Source of the DNA: Castellaniella sp036379515
GTDB lineage: Bacteria; Pseudomonadota; Gammaproteobacteria; Burkholderiales; Burkholderiaceae_B
Direction: 5' to 3'
DNA: 64,000 nt
Assembly (NCBI RefSeq): GCF_036379515.1
Contig: NZ_DASVGN010000011.1
Span: forward strand, 78,756 to 142,755
Under the pieces are notes generated by a model. That model was given only the letters and a program-made list of their open reading frames with translations. It did not search any database and had not been told where the DNA came from. Shown in pieces: positions 7,337 through 16,294 of the stretch; position 1 is the stretch's first letter; every line of letters begins with the position of its first letter. Made by a program: the position numbers and the translations under genes.

Positions 7337-8209
7337 ATGCCCGATTCTTCCTACGACCCGACTCAGCTCATGCCTTCTTGCGAGATCATGGCGCTTGAGC
7401 TCAAGGCAGCTTTGCCCCATTTTTCTCGCGTGGACTGGATCGAGGAGACAGGCTCGACCAACGCAGATCTGCTCACCCGGGCGCGCAATCCCGAAGGCCC
7501 CGTCAGCCGCCCCTGGCTTCTGGGCTGCCACCTGCAGACGCAAGGTCGCGGGCGCGCCGGCCGCACCTGGCAAAATCGTTCGGGGGCCAATCTGATGTTT
7601 TCCTGCGCCTTCGACGTCTTTCTGTCGGCCCGCCAGCTACCCACACTGGCGCCGCTCATCGGCCTGTCCACCTGCACGGCACTGCGACTGTTGATCAGCG
7701 CCTCGACGCGCGCGCGCCTGACCATGAAATGGCCCAACGATCTGCTCTGGAACCAAGCCAAGCTCGCGGGCATTCTCATTGAAAGCACGCGCTCAGGCAC
7801 GGCCCAAGCCGCAGACCACCACCTCATCATCATCGGCATAGGCCTCAATCTCCAAGACGCGCGGGCCCTGTCTGCCTCGCTCGATCGACGCATTGCCGAT
7901 TGGGCCGAGATCGCCGCCATAGACGCCAGTGCACGACAAATCACGACGCCGCAGATCGTTGCTCGTCTCGCAAATGGGTGGTTCGACGCCCTCAATGAAG
8001 CCACGGCACGCGGCTTCGTCGACCTCCCTGAACGCTACGCGCAGGTCGATGGCCTGAGCGGCAAGATGCTCGACGTGCTCGACGACGGGCGGCTGCTGAA
8101 AACCGGGGTGGCCTGCGGCATCGACAACCAGGGTCACTTGCTGCTACGCAACAACCAAGGCATCCACGAAATTTCCGTGGGAGAAATCTCGGTGCGAGTG
8201 CGGCCATGA
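7337..8209 (+). CDS. birA: Biotin--[acetyl-CoA-carboxylase] ligase BirA (monofunctional)
   Basis: Makes biotinyl-5'-AMP and loads biotin onto the carboxyl-carrier protein of acetyl-CoA carboxylase. The ligase core is complete: EETGSTNADLL, the adenylate-binding loop QTQGRGRAGRTW, KWPNDLLW with LAGILIE, then GIGLN, and the C-terminal SH3-like domain ending GEISVRVRP. The N-terminal DNA-binding HTH of E. coli BirA is absent, so it is not a bio-operon repressor. 290 residues from the ATG at 7337; the ATG at 7388 is an alternative. The stop overlaps the coaX start as ATGATG. Confidence 0.93.
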   Translation: MPDSSYDPTQLMPSCEIMALELKAALPHFSRVDWIEETGSTNADLLTRARNPEGPVSRPWLLGCHLQTQGRGRAGRTWQNRSGANLMFSCAFDVFLSARQLPTLAPLIGLSTCTALRLLISASTRARLTMKWPNDLLWNQAKLAGILIESTRSGTAQAADHHLIIIGIGLNLQDARALSASLDRRIADWAEIAAIDASARQITTPQIVARLANGWFDALNEATARGFVDLPERYAQVDGLSGKMLDVLDDGRLLKTGVACGIDNQGHLLLRNNQGIHEISVGEISVRVRP

Positions 8210-9030
8210 TGCTGCTGATCGACATCGGGAACACCCGCGTCAAGCTGGCGTGGCTGGGGCCTTCAGAAGTCCTGTGCAGCACCCAGCCTCAGTCGCTGGA
8301 TTACGCCGACCTCGCCCGCTTCGTCGCGCAATCTCCCCAGGTGCCAGACCGGATTCTGGGGTCCAACGTAGCGGGGGACGTCATCGCGCAGGCACTGCAA
8401 GCCGCGTGCCTGCATCACTGGAACCTGCCCGTTCAATGGTGCGACGCTCGAACCGGGGCCCAATGGCTGCACAACCCCTATGCGCGACCGGAACGCCTCG
8501 GGTCCGACCGCTGGCTGGGGATGCTGGGGGTCCTGCACCGGGTTCGGCATCAACTCGACTGGCAACAGGGTGCCCCCTGTGTGCTGGCGAGCTTCGGCAC
8601 GGCCACGACCGTAGACACGCTGGTACGGGCCGATCCGGCGACTTCAGAGGCCGAAGCCCAGTTCCTCGGAGGACTGATCCTGCCCGGGGTCACGCTCATG
8701 GCGCACAGCCTGGCCGACGGCACCGCGCGCCTTCCGCTCGCGGGCGGGCCCTGTGTCGAGTTCCCGATCGATACGCACGCCGCCATCACCAGCGGCATCG
8801 CGGCGGCCCAAGGCGGAGCACTGCTGCGGCAGTGGCGGCTTGCGCAACGCCTGAACCCACGCCCACCCCGGCTTTTCGTGACGGGAGGCGGTTGGCCCTC
8901 GGTAGGTCCGGACATCTGCGAGGCGCTGGCGCGTGCACAAGCAGACCTGCATCTGCCAGAACAGGTCCCACAATGGCTGGACGCCCCGGTGCTGGACGGC
9001 CTGGCTTGTCTGGGGCGTCACCCAGGCTGA
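8206..9030 (+). CDS. coaX: Type III pantothenate kinase CoaX
   Basis: First step of coenzyme A synthesis, phosphorylating pantothenate. It belongs to the ASKHA superfamily: N-terminal phosphate loop MLLIDIGNTRVKLAW, GSDRWLGMLG in the middle, ASFGTATTVDTL (second phosphate loop), GGLILPG, and GIAAAQGG. In Bordetella the orthologue was first described as the Bvg accessory factor Baf. 274 residues, normal length. Translational coupling to birA is indicated by the 4-bp overlap at 8206-8209. A small membrane-protein gene and galU follow. Confidence 0.95.
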   Translation: MMLLIDIGNTRVKLAWLGPSEVLCSTQPQSLDYADLARFVAQSPQVPDRILGSNVAGDVIAQALQAACLHHWNLPVQWCDARTGAQWLHNPYARPERLGSDRWLGMLGVLHRVRHQLDWQQGAPCVLASFGTATTVDTLVRADPATSEAEAQFLGGLILPGVTLMAHSLADGTARLPLAGGPCVEFPIDTHAAITSGIAAAQGGALLRQWRLAQRLNPRPPRLFVTGGGWPSVGPDICEALARAQADLHLPEQVPQWLDAPVLDGLACLGRHPG

Positions 9031-9098
9031 ACTGATACGCCGCCTGGAGCCCGGTGATTGATATACTGGGTCCGTTTCGCTTCTCAAGCCGCCGCTCC

Positions 9099-9275
9099 AT
9101 GCGCTTCCTGCTCAGCCTCGCCGTCGTGGCCAACCTTGCCTTGCTGGCCTATGGTCAGGGTTTCTTTGGCCCACCGCCCGCCGAGCAGGGCCGTGATCCC
9201 CGACCACTTTCACAGCGCAATCAGCAATCCCTGGTTCTAGGCACCCCTGTGCCGCCCGAAATCACTCAACAATGA
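9099..9275 (+). CDS. Small single-pass membrane protein, truncated relative to SPOR-type relatives
   Basis: 58 residues with one N-terminal hydrophobic helix (MRFLLSLAVVANLALLAYG), then a polar tail with PPPAEQGRDPRPLSQRNQQS. Related Burkholderiales place a larger SPOR-domain (peptidoglycan-binding) protein directly after coaX with a similar membrane segment and linker; here the gene stops before any SPOR domain. Whether this is a genuine microprotein or a degraded gene is unclear. A GTG at 9054 with GGAG 5 bp upstream would add 15 residues. The stop overlaps the galU start (ATGA), which suggests it is translated. Confidence 0.6.
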   Translation: MRFLLSLAVVANLALLAYGQGFFGPPPAEQGRDPRPLSQRNQQSLVLGTPVPPEITQQ

Positions 9276-10111
9276 AACCCATTCGCAAAGCCGTTTTTCC
9301 AGTTGCCGGACTGGGCACCCGTTTCCTGCCCGCCACCAAGGCCATGCCCAAGGAAATGCTGCCCATCGTCGACCGGCCGCTGATCCAGTATGCCGTCGAA
9401 GAAGCCCTGGCCGCCGGCATCACCGAATTGATCTTCATCACGGGGCGCAACAAGCGAGCCATCGAAGACCACTTCGATCGTGCCCCCGAACTCGAATCCG
9501 ATCTTGAATCCAAAGGCAAGATAGCCCTGCTCAATGTCGTGCGCGACGTATTGCCCAGCCACGTCAACTGCATTTACACGCGGCAATCCCAGCCCCTGGG
9601 CCTGGGCCATGCGGTCCTGTGCGCCGCGCCCATCGTGGGCAACGAGCCGTTCGCCGTGCTGCTGGCCGACGATCTGCTGGATGCCGACACCCCGGTCACC
9701 CGTCAGCTGGTGGATGCGGCACACCAGCACAATGGCAGCGTGCTGGCGACCCAGACGATAGACATCCAGAACTCGTTCAAATACGGGATGGTGGCCGGCA
9801 CGGCCGTTGACGCTCGCAACACGCGGGTGGATCGCATCGTGGAAAAGCCTGCGCCCGAAGACTCCCCTTCTGATATGGCGGTCGTAGGCCGCTACGTGCT
9901 TGAGCCCGAAATCTTCGACATCCTGCGCCGCACTCAGGCCGGGGTTGCTCAGGAAATCCAGCTCACGGATGCGATTTCGGCCCTGCTCGCCCAGCGCCCC
10001 GTCTTCGCGCACCGCTACGTCGGCGACCGTTACGACTGCGGCAGCAAAGAAGGCTTCTTCAAAGCGACCGTCGCCTTTGGCCGCAAATATCACAACCTGA
10101 GGACGGATTAG
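9272..10111 (+). CDS. galU: UTP--glucose-1-phosphate uridylyltransferase GalU
   Basis: Makes UDP-glucose for LPS, capsule or osmolyte synthesis. The nucleotidyltransferase signature is intact: PVAGLGTRFLPATKAMPKEM, then QPLGLGHAVLCA, LLADDLLD, and VEKPAPEDSPSDMAVVGRYV. 279 residues is the usual length for bacterial GalU. The start overlaps the preceding small gene by 4 bp. Downstream it converges with waaA; the 68 bp between contain only weak short repeats and no clear terminator. Proximity to waaA, waaC and glmU fits an envelope-sugar region. Confidence 0.96.
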   Translation: MKPIRKAVFPVAGLGTRFLPATKAMPKEMLPIVDRPLIQYAVEEALAAGITELIFITGRNKRAIEDHFDRAPELESDLESKGKIALLNVVRDVLPSHVNCIYTRQSQPLGLGHAVLCAAPIVGNEPFAVLLADDLLDADTPVTRQLVDAAHQHNGSVLATQTIDIQNSFKYGMVAGTAVDARNTRVDRIVEKPAPEDSPSDMAVVGRYVLEPEIFDILRRTQAGVAQEIQLTDAISALLAQRPVFAHRYVGDRYDCGSKEGFFKATVAFGRKYHNLRTD

Positions 10112-10179
10112 CCGTCTGTCTGCCTGGCGGGTGCGTGCACCCCATTCGACGTACTGACTCGAACGAGCCAAACGGGACG

Positions 10180-11526
10180 CTACGCCAACAGGCCTTCGAT
10201 TCCAGCCATGACTCGCGCTACCGCGCCTGTGTGCTGGCCGACCCAATGCCGCGACGCGTCGCCCAGGCGCGCGCGCAAAGGGCCATCATCCAGCCACTGA
10301 AGAGCCTTTTGCAAGGCTGCCTCAGGGGTATTGGCCTGGCCGATAGCCCCAGCCTGCAGGGCATCTGCCACGGCCTGCTCGAAGTTGTCGGTATGCGGAC
10401 CGACCACCACGGGGCACCCCAGCGCACTGGCTTCAATGAAGTTCTGCCCCCCCAGGGGGGCGAAACTGCCCGCCACGATGGCCACCTGGGCGCAGCCGTA
10501 ATACCAGGCCATTTCACCCAAGGTGTCGCCGAGGACCACTGCCGCTTTGCGGCAGACGTCGACGGCCGACCCGGAGGCATCTCCCAGGCGCAGGAGTTCA
10601 GTCCGCCGGACGACGGACAGCCCCGATTCGGCCAGGAGCCGAGCGGCATCCTCGAAGCGCTGCGGATGCCGTGGAATCAGGAAGAACAACGGCTGCTGCC
10701 CCGCACCGACTCCCTGTACCTGCCAGCGTTGCACCTGGCGCAAGATGGCTTGAACGAACCCTGGGTCCTCGCCCTCACGGGTACTCGCAATGACCACGAC
10801 AGGTCGCCCCACACGGGCAGCAAACAACCGCCCGCGCGCCACGCGATCACCATCCGGATGAAGATCGAACTTGAAGTTCCCGGACACACTGACGTTGCTC
10901 GCCCCCATGCGCTCCAGCCGCTGGGCATCGGCCCAAGACTGGGCATAGGTGGACGTGAGCCCCGCATAGGTCTCGCGCATCAGGCGCCCCAACCGCAAAT
11001 TCTGTCTCAGAGAAGACTCGGACATGCGGGCGCTGGCAAGGATGAGTGGCACGCCCGCACGACGCACGGCATGCACCAGATTGGGCCAGAGTTCACGTTC
11101 GATCAGCACGCCGACGACAGGACGAAAATGCGCCACAAAACGGCGCGTGGCCCACGGAAAATCATATGGCTGCCAAGCCTGCTGCAACTGCCCGCTCGCC
11201 AGTTCCGAGGCAAACAGACGCCGCCCTTCTGCCCGCCCCGTGGCGGTGAAGTGGGTCAACAACACTTGATGGCCACGATCCAGCAAGGCGCGCACCAAGG
11301 GCTGCGCCGCACGGGTTTCACCCAAACTGACAGCATGAACCCAGATCGCACCCGCCGTGGCTCTCTCACCCTGAAACCGCCCAAAACGCGCGCCACGCCA
11401 GACGTCCCATTGGCCTCCCGAACGTCGCGCGCGCAGCGCGAGCCACGCCAGCAACAAGGGCGAACACAGCAACAGCAGCACGGAATACAGCCAGCGGATC
11501 ACGAAATTCCCTGGAAACACGGACAT
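10180..11526 (-). CDS. waaA: 3-deoxy-D-manno-octulosonic acid transferase WaaA (KdtA)
   Basis: Inner-membrane-associated GT30 enzyme that adds Kdo from CMP-Kdo to lipid IVA. It starts with a membrane anchor (FVIRWLYSVLLLLCSPLLL), followed by the GT-B fold: IWVHAVSLGETRAAQPLV (catalytic Glu region), LIERELWPN, NLRLGRL, SVSGNFKFD, and GEDPGF, LGDTLGEMAWYYG and GGQNFIEASALGCPVVVGP in the C-terminal half. 448 residues, slightly long but complete. It forms a tandem with waaC, 47 bp upstream on the same strand. Confidence 0.95.
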   Translation of the reverse strand: MSVFPGNFVIRWLYSVLLLLCSPLLLAWLALRARRSGGQWDVWRGARFGRFQGERATAGAIWVHAVSLGETRAAQPLVRALLDRGHQVLLTHFTATGRAEGRRLFASELASGQLQQAWQPYDFPWATRRFVAHFRPVVGVLIERELWPNLVHAVRRAGVPLILASARMSESSLRQNLRLGRLMRETYAGLTSTYAQSWADAQRLERMGASNVSVSGNFKFDLHPDGDRVARGRLFAARVGRPVVVIASTREGEDPGFVQAILRQVQRWQVQGVGAGQQPLFFLIPRHPQRFEDAARLLAESGLSVVRRTELLRLGDASGSAVDVCRKAAVVLGDTLGEMAWYYGCAQVAIVAGSFAPLGGQNFIEASALGCPVVVGPHTDNFEQAVADALQAGAIGQANTPEAALQKALQWLDDGPLRARLGDASRHWVGQHTGAVARVMAGIEGLLA

Positions 11527-11573
11527 GCCACCATTCTAATGGCCGTCACGACATGCCACGCAGTCTGACCGGT

Positions 11574-12527
11574 TCACGCGCCCAGCGCCTGGGCGATGGC
11601 CGCACACACGCTCTGCGCATCCGGGGCCTGGCCCCGCTCACCCAGGCTGGCCGTGTACGCGGACCCCTGCAATGGGGTCCGAACCGGTGTCGAGGCGCGG
11701 TAGATGCCGATGGTAGGCCGCCCCAAGCCTGCGCTCAGATGCGTGAGGCCGCTGTCGAGTCCCACCATGATGCACGCCCGGGCGAGCTCTCCAGCCACTT
11801 CACGCAATCCCATGCGCGGCAACACCTGAGCCTGATCGCGCCCCTGGATCAGCTCGCGTGCCCGCGCCCGCTCCGCCTCGTTGCCCGCCAACAGGCGCAG
11901 CGCCAGCCCCCGCCCTTGCAGGTCATCGAACACCCGTTGCCAGTCTTCGGCAGGCCACAGCTTGTCGTCACGGCTGGCAGACGGCATGACGAGCGCCGCC
12001 GGCTCGACGGTGACGTGGTCCGTGAACGCCTGCAGGCCAAAATCGGGCGCCCCCTGAACCTCGTAGCCAAAGGTCGCGGCCGCCAGTGCGCGCTGACGAA
12101 TGATCGCTGGCTGCCAGAACTCGATGCGATGCTTCACGTCGTAGAAGAGCGACGCCAGCGGCTCGCGTGCCGATTGCCAATCCAGTCCATGCCGCACCCC
12201 ATGCGTTTGCCGCACCAGCCAGACCGACTTCATGAGCGCCTGCATGTCCAGCACCACGTCATATCGACGCGCGCCCAACAGCTCACGCAGGGCAGCGCGT
12301 TCGCGCCGGGTCTGGGCCGACCACCAATGCTTGCGCCAGCGGCGATGGGCGACACGAATCACCTCATGCACGGCCGGATGCCAGCTGGGAATTTCGGCGA
12401 AACTTTCTTCGGCAATCCAGTCGATACAGGCGTCTGGCACATGGGCCGCAATGTCGCTCATGGCCGGCAGCATGTGCACCAGATCGCCCAGGGAAGAGGT
12501 GCGTACGATGAGGATGCGGGTCGTCAT
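11574..12527 (-). CDS. waaC: Lipopolysaccharide heptosyltransferase I WaaC
   Basis: Adds the first L-glycero-D-manno-heptose to Kdo2-lipid A. The GT9 family start MTTRILIVRTSSLGDLVHML is intact, followed by DACIDWIAEESFAEI and DVVLDMQALMKSVWL, and the ADP-heptose-binding end MVGLDSGLTHLSAGLGRPTIG with YRASTPVRT. 317 residues. It is transcribed with waaA. The divergent gamma-carbonic anhydrase starts 64 bp away, and an ATTATAG sequence just upstream of waaC may belong to a promoter. Confidence 0.94.
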   Translation of the reverse strand: MTTRILIVRTSSLGDLVHMLPAMSDIAAHVPDACIDWIAEESFAEIPSWHPAVHEVIRVAHRRWRKHWWSAQTRRERAALRELLGARRYDVVLDMQALMKSVWLVRQTHGVRHGLDWQSAREPLASLFYDVKHRIEFWQPAIIRQRALAAATFGYEVQGAPDFGLQAFTDHVTVEPAALVMPSASRDDKLWPAEDWQRVFDDLQGRGLALRLLAGNEAERARARELIQGRDQAQVLPRMGLREVAGELARACIMVGLDSGLTHLSAGLGRPTIGIYRASTPVRTPLQGSAYTASLGERGQAPDAQSVCAAIAQALGA

Positions 12528-12590
12528 GGCGCGATTATAGGCATGCTACGATCCAAATCGCGTTCCTACCTTTTCCCTGGAGACTGCACC

Positions 12591-13112
12591 ATGACCTGTT
12601 ACGCGTTGGACGACGTAGAACCCAGCCTGGACCCTTCGGCCTTCGTCGCCCCGGGGGCTACGCTGATCGGCGCCGTCACCCTGGAAGCCGGCAGCAGCGT
12701 CTGGCCGGGGGTCGTGATCCGGGCCGACAACGAACCCATCACCATTGGCGAGGGCAGCAACGTCCAGGAAAACGCCGTAATGCATGTGGATCAAGGCTAT
12801 CCGCTACGCGTGGGACGCCACGTGACGATAGGCCACCAGGCCATGCTGCACGGCTGCACCATCGAAGATGGCGCGCTCATCGGCATCCAGGCCGTGGTGC
12901 TCAACGGCGCGGTCATTGGCCGCCATTGTCTGGTGGGTGCTGGAGCGCTGGTCACGGAAGGCAAGGTCTTTCCGGAGCGCTCGCTCATCCTGGGCGCACC
13001 TGCGCGGGTCGCTCGCCCACTCACCGACGAAGAAGTGGCCGGGCTGGAGCACAGCGCCCAGGGCTACTCGGCACGCGCGGCACGGTACCGCAAGGGGCTG
13101 CGAGAACTTTGA
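12591..13112 (+). CDS. Gamma-class carbonic anhydrase-like hexapeptide-repeat protein
   Basis: 173 residues forming a left-handed beta-helix (YrdA/PaaY/Cam-like). Hexapeptide repeats run from FVAPGATLIGAVTLEAGSSV to about residue 135. The metal-binding histidines of the family are present: MHVDQG, then VTIGHQAMLHGC. The C-terminal helix LEHSAQGYSARAARYRKG is typical. It may hydrate CO2 or act on a thioester; many close relatives are uncharacterised. The ATG at 12591 has TGGAG 8 bp upstream. It is a single gene, divergent from waaC and convergent with a glycosyltransferase. Confidence 0.9.
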   Translation: MTCYALDDVEPSLDPSAFVAPGATLIGAVTLEAGSSVWPGVVIRADNEPITIGEGSNVQENAVMHVDQGYPLRVGRHVTIGHQAMLHGCTIEDGALIGIQAVVLNGAVIGRHCLVGAGALVTEGKVFPERSLILGAPARVARPLTDEEVAGLEHSAQGYSARAARYRKGLREL

Positions 13113-13159
13113 CCGAAAAGGCCATTGGCCAGCCGGATGCCCTCTGAAGCCGAGGCGAT

Positions 13160-14215
13160 TCAGCGCGCCACCAGACGACGATACAGGCGCTCGTAACTGG
13201 CCACCATGCCGGGCACTGAGAACTCCTGCTCCACATAGGCTCGCGCCCGCGTGCCCATGGCCTGCGCCGCAGCCGGGTGCGTCAGCACCCAGACAATCCG
13301 CCGCGCCAGCGCTGAAGCATCGCCCGCCGCCACCAGCAAACCACGATCGGGTGCCAGAATCTCGGCATGACCACCCACCTCAGTCGCGACCACAGGAAGA
13401 CCGGCCAGGCAGGCATCCAGCACACTGGTCCCCAAGGCTTCGAAGCGGGAGCTGCTGACATAGACATCGGCCAGTGCAAGCGCATCGGCCACATGAGGTT
13501 GAAACCCGGCGAACAGATAGCGATCCTGCAGGCCCAGCGCCTCGACACGCGCACGGGCATCGGCCGCCGCCGCCCCATCAGCCCCACAATGCAGGCACGA
13601 CACGTCGGGGAACTGCTGGCAGACATGAGCCACGGCCTCGATCAGGGTCTGGGGGTCTTTTTCGGGGCTGAGTGCGGCAGCCGTCACCAGCACCCTGCGC
13701 CCCTCGAGAGCAAAGGTCTGCTGCAACGCCGCCACGCGTCCGGGGGCTGGCTCCACGGCTTGAACAGCGCTAGGGATCACGCTGACCGGCAACCCGAGGT
13801 CCTGGGGTGCCTGGGCAGCCGCCTGGCTGATGGCGACCAAGGCATCGGCACGCGCCCATTTCCAACGCCGGGCGCGCTGACTCCCCGAAGACGCAAACGC
13901 CGTGCGGCGCGTGAACACAAGAGGCACCCGAAGCACGGGCCTGAGCAATGCGGCCACGCTCATGGCCTGAGCCGTCTGCGCGTGCCAGACGTCATAACGA
14001 CCTCCCTGGCTCAAGAGGAAGGACGCCAATCCCGGCCCACCTCTGCAAGCATGCACGGGAACGCCTGCCGCTTCGGCACGCTGCGCCAAGACGCCACCCG
14101 CACGCGCCACGAGCGCGGGAGCATGCCCCAGCGCCTGCAGGCCTTGCAGCGTCAGCAGCGTCTGGCGCTCGCCTCCACGCCATCCGCGCTCGAGATTGAT
14201 CTGCAAAATGCGCAC
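13160..14215 (-). CDS. GT4-family glycosyltransferase
   Basis: 351 residues with a GT-B fold. The N-terminal acceptor region is RILQINLERGWRGGERQTLL; the donor domain has LVTAAALSPEKDPQTLIEAV, FAGFQPHVADALALADVYV, and SRFEALGTSVLDACLAGLPVV cut into the usual pattern, with VATEVGGHAEI. The second Glu of the GT4 E-x7-E motif is Asp. The GTG at 14215 is chosen because AAGGAA lies 6 bp upstream; a frame open to 14257 lacks one. Its place next to glmU and the waa genes suggests LPS or surface glycan work, but donor and acceptor are unknown. Confidence 0.88.
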   Translation of the reverse strand: MRILQINLERGWRGGERQTLLTLQGLQALGHAPALVARAGGVLAQRAEAAGVPVHACRGGPGLASFLLSQGGRYDVWHAQTAQAMSVAALLRPVLRVPLVFTRRTAFASSGSQRARRWKWARADALVAISQAAAQAPQDLGLPVSVIPSAVQAVEPAPGRVAALQQTFALEGRRVLVTAAALSPEKDPQTLIEAVAHVCQQFPDVSCLHCGADGAAAADARARVEALGLQDRYLFAGFQPHVADALALADVYVSSSRFEALGTSVLDACLAGLPVVATEVGGHAEILAPDRGLLVAAGDASALARRIVWVLTHPAAAQAMGTRARAYVEQEFSVPGMVASYERLYRRLVAR

Positions 14216-14294
14216 GGCCCTTCCTTCAGAACACGCACGAAGGCCTGCAGCACGCAAGCATCAGTGCCCCGTTCGGTTAGTTTGTGTACTTGAG

Positions 14295-15662
14295 TCAGGA
14301 TTTGCGCTTCGGGCGCTTCCAGCCCGGCACGGCCACCTGGGAGGGACGCGAGAGCGTCAACTGGTCTTCAGGGGCATCACGCGTGAGTGTCGTGCCGGCA
14401 CCCAGCGTGGCGCCACGCCCCACGGTCACCGGGGCCACCAATTGCGTATCTGAGCCAATGAACGCGTCATCGCCGATCACGGTCTGGAACTTGTTCACGC
14501 CATCGTAGTTGCAGGTGATGGTGCCCGCGCCAATATTGACGCGCTCGCCAATGACGGCATCGCCCAGGTAGCTCAAGTGGTTTGCCTTCGAGCCGCGCCC
14601 CAGGCGCGTCTTTTTGAGTTCGACGAAATTGCCCACGTGAGCCTCGGCACCCACCTCGGCTCCAGGCCGCAGGCGCGCATAAGGCCCAATCCGCGCGGAT
14701 GCGCCAATGAGGGCACCCTGCACATGGGAATAGGCCTCCAGCTCGGTTCCCGCCCCGATCTCGGCATCGCGCACGACGCAATGCGGCCCTACCCGAACGC
14801 CGTCGGCCAGGTGGACGCTGCCTTCGAATACGCAGCCCACGTCGATGAATACGTCACGCCCGCAGTGCAGTTCACCCCGCACATCAAAGCGGGCTGGGTC
14901 AGCCAGTGTGACGCCTTGCTCGAGCAACTGGCGAGCCTGCTCGCCCTGCCAGATGCGTTCGAGCTGGGCCTGCTGCACGCGACTGTTGACTCCGAGCGTT
15001 TCCCACGCCGAGGCCGGCTGGGCATGCGCCACAGGCATACCGTCGCGCACCGCCAACCCTACGATGTCCGTCAGATAGTATTCGCCCTGTGCATTGTGGT
15101 TATCGACCTGCGACAGCCACCGGCGCAAGGCCGCCGTGGGGGCCGCCAGAATGCCCGTATTGATCTCGGTGATGGCCTGCTCCTGAGCAGAGGCATCTTT
15201 CTGTTCTACGATGCGGCGCACGCGCCCTTGTGCATCGCGCACGATGCGGCCGTAGCCGATCGGGTCGGCCAGAGTCTGAGTCAGGAGCGCAAGGCCCTCA
15301 CCCCGCGCCTGCAGCAAGGCCCCCAAAGTATCTGCTCGCACCAGCGGCACGTCACCATACAGCACCAGGCAGGCATCATCGGCAGCCCCTTCGAGCACCA
15401 ACGGCAAGGCCTGCATCACCGCATGGCCCGTCCCCAGCTGCTGGGCCTGCGGCGCAAAAGCCACATCGTCCGCAGCAAAGGCCTCACGCACGCGCTCAGC
15501 GCCATGCCCGACCACCACGATGATGCGATCAGGAGAAAGCGCCCGCGCCGTGCGCAAGACATGGCCCAGCATGGGCGTGCCTGCAATGGGGTGCAAAACC
15601 TTGGGCAGGTCGGATCGCATGCGCTTGCCCAGACCTGCCGCCAAAATGATGATGTTCAACAT
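14295..15662 (-). CDS. glmU: Bifunctional GlmU, UDP-GlcNAc synthesis
   Basis: Two-domain enzyme making UDP-N-acetylglucosamine for peptidoglycan and LPS. The N-terminal uridyltransferase has ILAAGLGKRMRSDLPKVLHP and LYGDVPLV; the C-terminal left-handed beta-helix acetyltransferase has GVRVGPHCVVRDAEIG, NFVELKKTRLGRGSKANHLS (active-site region), and NIGAGTITCNYDGVNK. 455 residues, standard length. The phaM-like gene lies 22 bp upstream and the glycosyltransferase 79 bp downstream on the same strand, so read-through is likely. Confidence 0.97.
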   Translation of the reverse strand: MLNIIILAAGLGKRMRSDLPKVLHPIAGTPMLGHVLRTARALSPDRIIVVVGHGAERVREAFAADDVAFAPQAQQLGTGHAVMQALPLVLEGAADDACLVLYGDVPLVRADTLGALLQARGEGLALLTQTLADPIGYGRIVRDAQGRVRRIVEQKDASAQEQAITEINTGILAAPTAALRRWLSQVDNHNAQGEYYLTDIVGLAVRDGMPVAHAQPASAWETLGVNSRVQQAQLERIWQGEQARQLLEQGVTLADPARFDVRGELHCGRDVFIDVGCVFEGSVHLADGVRVGPHCVVRDAEIGAGTELEAYSHVQGALIGASARIGPYARLRPGAEVGAEAHVGNFVELKKTRLGRGSKANHLSYLGDAVIGERVNIGAGTITCNYDGVNKFQTVIGDDAFIGSDTQLVAPVTVGRGATLGAGTTLTRDAPEDQLTLSRPSQVAVPGWKRPKRKS

Positions 15663-15684
15663 GAAGAGATCGCGAAAGGATGAA

Positions 15685-16257
15685 TCAGGAGGGTGATTTG
15701 TGCTTCAACGGGCGCGAGGCCGTGCGGCTCGAGGCTGCCGCCTTGCGAGGGGCAGCCTTGCGCGCCGACGCTTTGGGTTTCGCAGCCGGCTGCGCCGCTG
15801 CCTGGGCTGCATCCGCGACACCTTGCAGGCTGGCCGTCGTGGCCGCCGCCAGGTCATCGAACTGTTGTTGAATCAGTTTCCACCAGTCTTCGGCCGCCTG
15901 TGAGCCTGGAGCAGAAGCACCTTGTGCGCTCGCCTCGGAGCGTGCAGCCCCCTGCCCGGCAAAGGATTTGAGCGTGGCCAGCGTGCTGCGCTGGATCTCG
16001 AGCCCCTGAATCGTGTTGGCCAACATGGTGGCATTCAGCTGCAGCCAGTTCTGGACCGTTTGCAGTTCGCGAATGCGTTGATCAAGGTCTTCGAGTGACA
16101 TGGGAGGCATGACGGCGGCATCCAGGCGCCCCGCACCGGCCATGTTCTGCCAGGCCTGGCGCATCATCTCGAGCCCGGCAAACAGCGGGTTCTTCGCGGC
16201 CTCACCCTGCTGACCAAAGCCAGGGAGCACGAAAGGATTGCTTTTTTCTTGTGCCAT
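15685..16257 (-). CDS. phaM: PhaM-like polyhydroxyalkanoate granule regulatory protein
   Basis: 190 residues. N-terminal half: NPLFAGLEMMRQAWQNM, then SLEDLDQRIRELQTVQNWLQLN and a helical oligomerisation segment. C-terminal third: Ala/Lys/Pro-rich, histone H1-like tail (KPKASARKAAPRKAAAS). This matches PhaM of Ralstonia eutropha, which activates PHB synthase PhaC1, sits on granules and binds nucleoid DNA through the basic tail. The family match is by pattern from memory. The organism probably stores PHB, although no pha synthesis gene is in the window. glmU follows 22 bp downstream, an unrelated function. Confidence 0.8.
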   Translation of the reverse strand: MAQEKSNPFVLPGFGQQGEAAKNPLFAGLEMMRQAWQNMAGAGRLDAAVMPPMSLEDLDQRIRELQTVQNWLQLNATMLANTIQGLEIQRSTLATLKSFAGQGAARSEASAQGASAPGSQAAEDWWKLIQQQFDDLAAATTASLQGVADAAQAAAQPAAKPKASARKAAPRKAAASSRTASRPLKHKSPS

Positions 16258-16294
16258 GGAAGTGTCTCCGCCGGCACGGTGCCGGCACTGTGAT

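Noticed and set aside
10135..11568. 477-codon open frame opposite waaA
   Set aside because: Antisense shadow of a GC-rich gene; waaA on the other strand has full family motifs.
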